Source: Pholiota molesta (lineage: Eukaryota > Basidiomycota > Agaricomycetes > Agaricales > Strophariaceae). From it: a DNA stretch of 64,000 nucleotides. The DNA is taken from contig JACGCK010000031.1 in assembly GCA_014925825.1 (NCBI GenBank), forward strand, positions 186,001 to 250,000, read 5' to 3'. Below the pieces are notes generated by a model that worked only from the letters and a program-made list of their open reading frames with translations, did not search any database and was not told the origin of the DNA. The first letter of the stretch is position 1; every line of letters begins with the position of its first letter. Made by a program: the position numbers and the translations under genes. This document shows positions 56,356-64,000 of the stretch, in pieces.

Positions 56356-59085
56356 ATGGAAGCGCCTCCTGCATATAACTCCTCTAAAGGGAGCGAGCTT
56401 GTCGACCCACAAGTACAAGACGAGCTTCCCCCAACTTACACCCCTCCAACCAACTTCAAGATCGGCATCAAGACCACGGCCGAGCCCCTGGTCTCTATCC
56501 AACAAATCAAGGGGCACCTCGCACTGCTGAATGCTTTCTCAGAGCTTCGAAATAGCATAGAAGGAGCTGAAATTTCCGTTCCCTACGTCCCGAATGATAA
56601 GGAGCGCAAGTGGGCTTGGTTCGTTGGGCTGGCGGTCGAAAGGTGCGTAGTGTGTCATTTGCTTGGTTCTGATTAAAAGCCTAATCTTTGTGCATGAAGA
56701 TTCGATCGCTGGTGTCAGGGATTGAATCTTGAAGATTCGTTGAGGGATATAGACGTGATTACGCCCCCCATTGACGTTGTAATGGTGATTACTCTTTATC
56801 TTTCATGCTGTTCTGTTGTTAAATGAATTATTTTCTGTGAGGTGTGGCATTCTTACATGCTGAATCCTCGGTACGTACGGGTATATTATCTCCCTCTACT
56901 CTTAGGCACTGACAAACATCTACCTAGGTGGTATATGGAAGACTCTTTGAGAATACCTTGCTGCAAGGCATTAAAGACTCTCGAAAGATGTTTCCGGCAG
57001 CTTTTGGTGAGCTGAAAATATCGCCTTGTCAAATTAAATGGATAACCGTAATTATCTACTACAGGAGCACCCTCTAAGCTATCTCTTATTTTCGGAACCT
57101 TTCGGCAAGGAACGAGAGCACCTATGGGAGTCTCGCACGACCCTTCCGTTCAGCCCTTTCGACTCCATGCATGTTCTATCCGAAACAGTTGTTCACTGTC
57201 CTCAAAGTGGTCATCCTATTCGAGTCCGTGAGTCCGTTCCTATGATTTATACTTCCTGATCTTTCTCATTTGAACTGTCAATATGTAGCCCTGATGACCG
57301 CCGAAGGAAAGGGGTATCTGCAGCAGAATTTTATTGCGTACTGCACACGGCCAGGATGCAGCTCGGAACCTATCACTAAGGAGTTGCTTGCGTTCAGGAA
57401 GCTCGTGAAAGATCTCTGTACTAGATCTTCCGGAGCTCACTCTTCACATCTCCCGTACGTCCAGTTTCAAGTCAGCTAGGCTGCTTGTTATACCATTTGT
57501 AGTGTACTCATGATTTTATACGCAGCGGGACCCTCTTTCCCCTCTCGCCATCGGATGCTGATAAAGGCAAGAAGCTGAAGGTGGCCCTCTATGAGTCCGC
57601 TAGAGCGAAAGCGGTCAAGACACACGCTCTGGATTCGTATGATCCACGGAGTAGTGAATACGAGAAGCACATCGCGTTATCGATGATGGACAATGGTCAG
57701 AATCTGGCGAATACGAGGGCGCGGATGACTATTCACACTGGGCCTCTGCTGTCAGCATATGGTTATAACCACATTTTGATTTGTTCGCTGACATCTGTGC
57801 TTGCCGTTTTATAGCATTCCTCGTGTGATGAGCGCTTACAGCGATAATAAGATCTATTCTGTAGAACTTGTGGGCGCTGTGCTGCGCCAGGGCTCGTTTG
57901 TGCAGAAGATGTTCGACTTTGGGTGGACGAAACGGGGATATTTTGACGGCTCGGAAGACGAGTTGGCTCTCCATCATGCACTGGCGCGCTACCATGCGTA
58001 GGTTCCCCCCTTCAATAATATATGAATATGAATGACTGACAAACATATGACATCGCAGTTTCCTAGACCTGATGAGCTCCTCCATGGGATCCTTTTTCGT
58101 GCCGACATTAGATATCGATCTTGTGTGGCACACACATCAGCTAATGTCAACGAAGTACGCGGCCGATTGCAATACGTATCTAGGCCGATTTATCGACCAG
58201 TAAGCTGTCCCGGAGTTGCACTACGCGGGGAGTTGACTTTCTCACTATTATGTATTCAGCGATGACAAGATCGAAGGGCTTCGCCTGTCATCTGCGTTCG
58301 ACATGACATGCACCGCCTGGAAAGAACGCTTCAACGTGCAGTATACCTACTGCGGCTGCCCGCTCCCAGGGGACACCATAGGCAAGCGCCTCTCCCGCGT
58401 CGTCGGTATCTATGCGCCGCCCCCGCCTGTATCGCACCTCATGCCCTTCGACCGCCCCGACCTGCTCTCCGCCACGCACGCCAGCGACCACAACGCCGTG
58501 CGCTTCCAGTCCACGAACAGCCGCGCGCACGCGCGGGCGACGAAGCGCTACGAGCAGCTCGCGCGCACGAAGGAGCGCGAGCGGCAGAAGGCGGCGGAGA
58601 AGGCGCGCAAGAAGGCGGCGAAGGCAGGTGCGGTCGGGGCTGCGTTAGGGGCCGGGACCGCGCATATGGAGAGGAGGAGGGTCGATTCGCGCGATATGTA
58701 TAATCACCAGTCCGCGTTTTTGGTTCCCATTCCGCTGTATTACGGGCCGCTATTCGTCGGTACTGGAGGATGTGTCGGTGGAGGGACCGTGGTCAGCTAC
58801 GCGGGAGGGTGTTCAAACGTACGTGTCTCCTTTTTTCGCGTTTTGCCAATCGGTTCTGACCTTCTTTTATAGAATGCAAACGGTGCTTGTGGTGCAGGCG
58901 GGTGTACTGGTGGGAGTGGGGCAGCGTCTGGAGGTGCGCTATTTTGATAATTCCTGTATTCATTTCTGTCTTGACGGAGCGCGATATTAGGCGGCGGATG
59001 TGGTGGGGGTGGTGGCTGTGGTGGCGGCGGCGGCTGTGGAGGAGGTGGAGGCTGTGGAGGAGGAGGCTGTGGTGGTGGTAGTTAG
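56356..59085 (+). CDS. glycine-rich domain-containing protein (GRDP/DUF1399), right copy
   Basis: Inverted paralog of the gene at 48020-50752, with the same exon plan. MEAPPAYNSSKGSELVDPQ starts it. The first exon is about 96% identical to the left copy in protein. The exon at 57815-58000 (from IPRVMSAYSDNK to ALARYHA) is identical over 61 residues, yet the exon at about 57527-57720 (LSPSDADKGKKLKVALYESA) is only about 60% identical. The C-terminal part has the FNVQYTYCGCPLPGD block, the Lys/Ala-rich segment, a GGCVGGGTVVSYAGGCSN block and GGGGC repeats, and ends GGGS at 59083-59085. No clear frame break. Both copies appear able to encode full proteins, each pointing away from the spacer. Confidence 0.84.
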
Positions 59086-60027
59086 AACTTAGGATCGTGA
59101 GCCTGTCCGTATTTTGCTATTTTCTCGCCCACTTGTTATTTGTCACCTGACTATTGCCTGGCGCTATCAATCTTGTATGATTCTCCACGCCGTAACCAGG
59201 TAGACTTTGTTTAAACCTCGCCTTACCCATAGAATTTCGTTTGAACGTGTTCACACTGTTTCAACATGTTTAAACATAATTTTTTTTTGATCAGTCTCTT
59301 GCTGTTAGATACAGGTTTAACCCGTTTAAACCTGTTCAAACTAATAAATCATGTTCAAACAAAAAAGGCTTGTTTAAACAAATTATATATTCAAGTATCC
59401 AAATTAAATACATAGTTTAATACTAATTTAAATCTACAGTTATTCTAACAGACCTACTACATTCACCCCTGCATCATGTCAACTCTCGCGCTTGCTATTG
59501 TCTGCTGCCCGGCGGCGCACCTCACCTTTCATGTCAAATGCCGCGGAAGGGCGCAGGTGCTGATGTACAGGCTGCTTGTCGTGTTCATTGGGCCGTAGTT
59601 TGCCCCCGGTGTCAGTGGGAGACAATGGCGAGTGGGATGGCCCGTCATGGCCCTCCATGGATGCATGAAGCCGCGGGTGGGTGGTGATGGCGATGGGCAC
59701 AGCAGTGGTGAATGATGATGGCGACAGCGGAGAAGATGAGGGGGAGATGTGAGGCAGGCATGCTCGTCGTCGCGCTCGGCAGGGGGCAAGGAGCTGGAAG
59801 GCGGAGAGTGTCAGATGGGGGCTGGCAGAAACGGCGGGCCACGCACCTTGGGGATCTCCCTCTCGTCGGGTCTTCCCTCAACTCTTCATCCCCCGGCATT
59901 CATCACTATGGAGGGCGGATCTTGATGGGCGTATGCGAGTGGCGAGGGGATAAAGGGGCAGTGGAGGAGGTGGCATGAGGTGGTGGTATGTAGGACGACA
60001 GAACGCTGAAGTTCAATGTCGAACGTC

Positions 60028-60093
60028 GAACAATCAACAAAGAATTCAAGCTCCGCTTGCCGAAGCGGAGCTTGAATTCTTTGTTGATTGTTC
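60028..60093. repeat. perfect 31-bp inverted repeat (hairpin), 4-bp loop
   Basis: gaacaatcaacaaagaattc and the following caagctccgctt are mirrored perfectly by aagcggagcttg and gaattctttgttgattgttc, with gccg between them. It lies in the middle of the hAT-like element. Could form a cruciform or, if transcribed, a hairpin RNA. Confidence 0.9.
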
Positions 60094-60510
60094 GGACGCA
60101 AAGCATCGCCAACACCCTACTTCACCTCTGCCTACATACCCGCCCAGCTGCTCTCGACAACACCCGCAACATCTGTGCTCGATAACGACATCTGTGCTCG
60201 ACATCGAAGGCCATGGCCTAATGGGAGTTGGGATAGGCAGGGAAGACCCCAGCAGTGGGCAATACGCCAAGTACGTCGCTGCCCTCTGCCCTTTGTCCCT
60301 AACTGACCTATTTCCCCTCTCATACAGCAAGTATGATGCCGAGCACGACAAGGACAACGGGGGGTCGGTCAGTGCGTAGGGGTGAGCCACCAACTCTGAT
60401 TGGGCATCTCAGTAAGTGGTGCGAGCACAATGGAGATGATGACGACGGCGACAAGCGCAGGGCATCCAGGTGCGTAGGGGGGCGGCCACGACAACCTCGG
60501 TGAACACGTT

Positions 60511-60735
60511 CATTCAAACACGAACTTCATTGTTTAAACGAAGTTTGTTCGTTTAAACGAAGTTCGTTCGTTTGAAAGAAGTTTGTTCGTTTAAACGAAG
60601 TTCATTCGTTTGAAGGAAGTTTGTTCGTTTCAACGAAGTTCATTCGTTTGAACGAAGTTTGTTCGTTTAAACGAAGTTCATTCGTTTGAACGAAGTTTGT
60701 TTGTTTAAACCAGGTTTGTTCATTTAAATGAAGTT
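60511..60735. repeat. minisatellite of gtttgttcgtttaaacgaag units
   Basis: About ten imperfect 24-bp copies of cgaagtttgttcgtttaaa / cgaagttcattcgtttgaa alternate. Many units contain the 8-bp palindrome gtttaaac. Related gtttaaac words also occur near the element ends (59208-59350), suggesting subterminal repeats. Confidence 0.85.
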
Positions 60736-61009
60736 CGTTCAAACAACAGTAGCTCGATTGTTTGAACCATAGTAGACTTGATTAAACAAGTGTAGATAAT
60801 ATAATTTATTGTATGATTGAACAACCATTAATCATGTTTGAACACAAGTGTTTGATCAACAGTGTCTTGTCGGTAAAGAACTTTGTTTAATCAAGGCCTT
60901 GGGGTAAGGAGGTTTGTTTAACAAAGGTGATGTTCAAACGTAGTTCAAACGAAATTCTATGGGTAAGGCGAGGTTTAAACAAAGTCCACCTAGTTTCATC
61001 TCCACGTTG

Positions 61010-62055
61010 CATACATAATTCTCTATTCAGTCGGGTATTCCCTGTCCTTCAAGTTTCAGTCCTTATAAATGCGCAGAAGTCCCACCTCAATGGTAAGCAG
61101 TAGTCTTTGGTTCTAATTCCCAAGAATTTTCTCAGCCTTCGCTATCCAGTGTTCAACATTGACACGACCTTGCGCCGATTATTCTACTACCGGTCATTCA
61201 TACATGGATGGTACTTGCTGTGAACATATTACGATGCTGGCATTTTCATCACTGTCTTGTCTTCAAACACAGTCTAAAGGCCGACGAAGATACTTCGTCA
61301 GCATCTTCTGAGTCCTCAGTCCTGTGAGTCAACAGCCTTAACGCCATTCTTTGAATAGTTTCGTCTTTGTGTCGGAACCAACTTCCAAGTCCCATGTACA
61401 CATTTAGGAAAAAGGGTGTCAGTCTAGACTGTAGACTCCGGACACAGAAATGAGGTAAGCTAATCTTGTAAAACTTGTTGATGTAGCGCAATCAAATCGC
61501 TCCCCCCTTCATCATGATGGTCGAACCAGTCCTACCATAGCGATATATGACGTGATGACAGTATATGCTCTCAAACCATATTACTCAGACAGGAAATAAA
61601 CCAAAACGTGCTCTGTCTGTTATTATTCCGTTGTGTCCGTGAACATGCCATAATCCGAGGAGAAAAGTATCACGAAACGATTCATGGAGTTAAGACTATT
61701 TTGCTAGGAGATAGAACGATGATTGATGTCTGCCCGAAGGCATGGGAAGTGACTACTCCGGAATACAGGAAACTATGGATTCATAGCGGAACGGACTTGT
61801 GATTGAAATTATTGGCATCCATCGCAACCCTTCAAGAAACATTACCTACCGCTTGGGCGCTTAGATCTATTTTATAATTTCCATCGGGAATGGTCCGCTA
61901 CTTCCAAAGGCACACTTTGACTATCACTATCGCTGGGAAGCAAGGTCAGTCTGTTCACCTCCATACGAATCACAGTGTGAGAATACTATCTTGTGGCGTA
62001 ATAGTGAGATTATGCTTGGACACGCCCGTTTTCTTTTCCTCCTGTTCAAGTATGT
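61010..62055. pseudogene. decayed unknown gene, right arm
   Basis: Counterpart of the left-arm fragment at 47234-47700 but on the plus strand. 61230-61426 matches the outer left-arm DNA (tcttcaaacacagtctaaaggccga; catgtacacatttaggaaaaa), then about 430 bp (61427-61857) are inserted, then matching resumes with gcgcttagatctattttataa and continues to 62055. No transposon signature at the 430-bp insertion that I can read. Confidence 0.55.
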
Positions 62056-62847
62056 ACAATGAGTTCTTGTGTAACTTGATGAGAATATTATGCTATATTT
62101 CTGTCAACAGGACCTGGGATTTTCGCCTCGTGGTATCGCGTAGTTTCTCTTTATTGTCACCATTCAAAATATACATACACCGGGGCGCATCCCTATGTGT
62201 TTACCCGACCAACTTAAAGCTGAAAAGAGGGGTGGTACTGAATGTATTTTTATGGCCTCGGGTGGAAATTTCGCTGGTCCGAGTGGGTGCATCGCATCTT
62301 AATATTATGAAATAACGCTGTGTTCGCGTTCTCACAAGACGGAAAGACTCGCTAAACCATACTGCATGATGTTGAACCTCATAGCATTGTGGAATTATAC
62401 AGTACTCGGGGTACTTCATGCTCAAATACAGCCAATCGTTCACAACATGTAGAAATGGCCGCCTTTCTTATCCGTGACATGTCATCTGTGTAGACATACC
62501 GGCGCATTCTCGCAGACACATTATCCCAAGACCTGTCTACGAAACAGTTCTCAGCGTCCGGCTCAAGCACATGAGCCTCGAACAAACTTCTTTGACGATC
62601 GGCATGATTTTCACATGGAGTCCTAATTCCGCATAAGGCACTCGGGATTTTCCCAAATTCTAAAAGTGACCTGACAGCCTGGCGAACAGAGATTTTAATA
62701 GTTCTTCATCCCCGAGTTGTCCATATCACAAATGGATTTATTTTACAAAGGTATGTAGCCTGATGGTCCTACTACAGTCGAGAATCCTGCCTATTTAAGG
62801 GATGCTCAACGGTGATTGCATGAACGCCCCACCAGTCTCTGCTGAAG
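62056..62847. other. intergenic, upstream of peroxygenase
   Basis: Outside the inverted duplication. No gene supported. A TATA-like ctatttaagg at 62791-62800 lies about 50 bp before the peroxygenase ATG. Confidence 0.5.
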
Positions 62848-64000
62848 ATGGCTTCCTCCGGCTTATTCTTTCAGATACTATGCGTTTTCTGGGCCATTCA
62901 TGTCGCCATCGCCTTCCCGACATACGGCTCATTAGCTGGACTTTCTCCAGAAGAAATACGAGCAATAATGCCGACGCTCCATCGGCGCGCTATAGAACAA
63001 CCACCAGGGCCACCAAATGACACCAGCGCTAAGCTTGTCTTTGATCCAGCACATCCTTTCATCGCGCCAAAACCCACCGACATACGAGGACCCTGTCCGG
63101 GGTTGAATACTCTTGCTTCCCATGGGGTAGGGTTCACTTCCATTCACAAAGATCGAGAGCACTGATTTGAATTTATCTAGTACCTTCCGAGAAATGGAAT
63201 CGCCACTCCAGCCCAAATTGTTAATGCTGTCCAAGATGGTTAGCACCCCCAACATGCGATCGTATTCCAGGCTCTCATCTGATTTCTTAGGCTTTAACAT
63301 GGGGAACGATCTCGCTATATTTGTTACATATGCAGCATTTCTAGTCGACGGAAACCTTATCACAAATCTTCTTAGTATCGGCGGAAAAACGAGCGCCACA
63401 GGGCCAGATCCTCCGGCTCCTGCCATTGTCGGAGGGCTGGATACTCATGCTGTCTTTGAGGGCGATGCTAGTACGACACGTGGTACGTGAACAGATGTTT
63501 TATCAATCACCTAAGAGCTTGAGCTTGAATATTAATATCTCGACTATTAATAGGCGATGCATTCTTCGGTGATAATCATAGCTTCAACGAGACTCTATTT
63601 GACGAAGTGAGTTCGATAAAACTGATTTTTTGGACTCGACACATAATCATCGATCTGTATTCTTCAATAGCTCGTCACTTTCAGCAACGAATTTGGCGCA
63701 GGATCCTATAATCTCTCCGTAGCTGCTGAATTCAGGTTCCACCGTATTCAGGAATCAATAGCGTCCAACCCACAATTCAGCTTCATATCGCCTCGATACT
63801 TCACCGCTTATGCAGAATCAGTATTCCCCGTTACGTTCTTTGTCGACGGCCGCCAAGCAAACGGCCAATTAGACATGACCGTCGCTCGAGGGTTCTTCCA
63901 AACGAATACCTTCCCACAAGACTTTTTCAGGTCCGGCACTCCAGTAGGCATTGCCGCAATTGGAGCTGGGATACAAGAAGTCTTCATCCCACATCCCATT
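62848..64000 (+). CDS. unspecific peroxygenase / haem-thiolate peroxidase (5' part)
   Basis: Secreted haem-thiolate enzyme of the chloroperoxidase family that uses H2O2 for oxygenations. Exons: 62848-63126, 63181-63238, 63291-63482, 63554-63606 and 63671 to beyond the window; all join in frame. A signal peptide, from MASSGLFFQILCVFWAIHVA to about residue 24, is followed by a propeptide-like part. The proximal haem ligand is the Cys in RGPCPGLNTLASHG. The acid-base and Mg-site motif is FEGDASTTRGDAFFGDN, and EFRFHRIQESIASNP and FVDGRQANGQLDM are further family blocks. The layout corresponds to the long UPO group typified by Agrocybe aegerita UPO. No damage seen. Confidence 0.93.

Larger units (their letters stand above)
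59190..60998. mobile_element. non-autonomous hAT-like element (1.8 kb) in the right arm
   Basis: Terminal inverted repeats of about 50 bp: ggtagactttgtttaaacct followed by cgccttacccatagaatttc at the left, and the reverse complement (gaaattctatgggtaaggcg, then aggtttaaacaaagtccacc) at the right. An 8-bp direct repeat, TCTCCACG, flanks it (59182-59189 and 60999-61006). The empty site is visible in the left arm (47918-47925, cgtagaga; one mismatch). The interior has no transposase frame but holds a perfect hairpin and a gtttaaac-rich minisatellite. Confidence 0.85.
55355..62055. repeat. right arm of large inverted duplication
   Basis: Mirror of 47300-52270. Shared landmarks: cttctgctggccaaggaaggg near the inner end (55381 and, inverted, 52235), the GRDP gene and its promoter, gttatttg.cacct.actatt.gcctggcgctatc (59135-59170 and, inverted, 47930-47970), tattcagtcgggtattccctgtc (61024-61046), and the outer end tttcttttcctcctgttcaagtatgta (62029-62055). 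This arm has two insertions absent from the left arm: about 59190-60998 and about 61427-61857. Confidence 0.88.

Noticed and set aside
60511..60735. Centromere or telomere repeat
   Set aside because: The units are confined within a transposon with clear ends and do not resemble TTAGGG-type telomere repeats.
1..64000. Bacterial-style features (operons, ribosome-binding sites, CRISPR, phage)
   Set aside because: Spliced eukaryotic genes throughout. I saw no regularly spaced direct repeats of CRISPR type and no tRNA or rRNA by eye; a tRNAscan run would be needed to exclude single tRNAs.

Overview
This window is nuclear DNA of a filamentous basidiomycete, most likely an Agaricomycete. Genes carry many short introns (about 50-70 nt, mostly GT-AG with a few GC-AG). 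The families present fit that group: F-box-like proteins, a NACHT STAND NTPase, a CYP63-like P450, a long unspecific peroxygenase (UPO) and glycine-rich GRDP/DUF1399 proteins. Housekeeping genes place it firmly in fungi: eL18, NEP1/EMG1, SEC14, RPN10, CGI121 and an MGMT. I saw no rRNA, tRNA or CRISPR.

Layout. 0-0.4 kb: 3' end of the eL18 gene. 1.5-6 kb: a frameshifted F-box gene, a small coiled-coil gene and two tandem decayed copies of an unknown gene. 6.4-11.5 kb: two tandem SAMHD1-like HD-domain dNTPase genes. 12.2-14.6 kb: an alpha/beta hydrolase and an O6-alkylguanine-DNA alkyltransferase. 14.7-20.5 kb: broken F-box and His-rich gene copies that pair, inverted, with better copies at 30.7-34.0 kb. 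21.6-26.4 kb: NEP1 and SEC14. 27.4-36 kb: more F-box copies and a fold-back transposon. 36.2-41 kb: a P450 and an unknown acidic protein. 41.6-44 kb: CGI121 and RPN10, head to head. 44.3-47.1 kb: a NACHT gene with a MITE inserted in a coding exon. 47.3-62 kb: a large inverted duplication whose arms each carry a GRDP gene, with a thioredoxin-domain PDI-like gene in the spacer. 62.8-64 kb: a peroxygenase running off the window.

The most informative structures are three non-autonomous elements with readable target-site duplications. One is in the NACHT gene (3 bp, with the reading frame restored across the empty site). One is a fold-back element at 29.3 kb (7 bp). One is a hAT-like element in one arm of the inverted duplication (8 bp, with the empty site visible in the other arm). 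The two GRDP paralogs also show a mosaic pattern, with one strongly diverged exon between nearly identical ones.

Caution: many genes here are interrupted only by single missing bases, often at short homopolymers. The most conserved part of NEP1, an essential gene in studied eukaryotes, shows this too. Many 'pseudogenes' in this window may therefore be assembly indels, so I separate one-base breaks from real truncations and insertions where I can.
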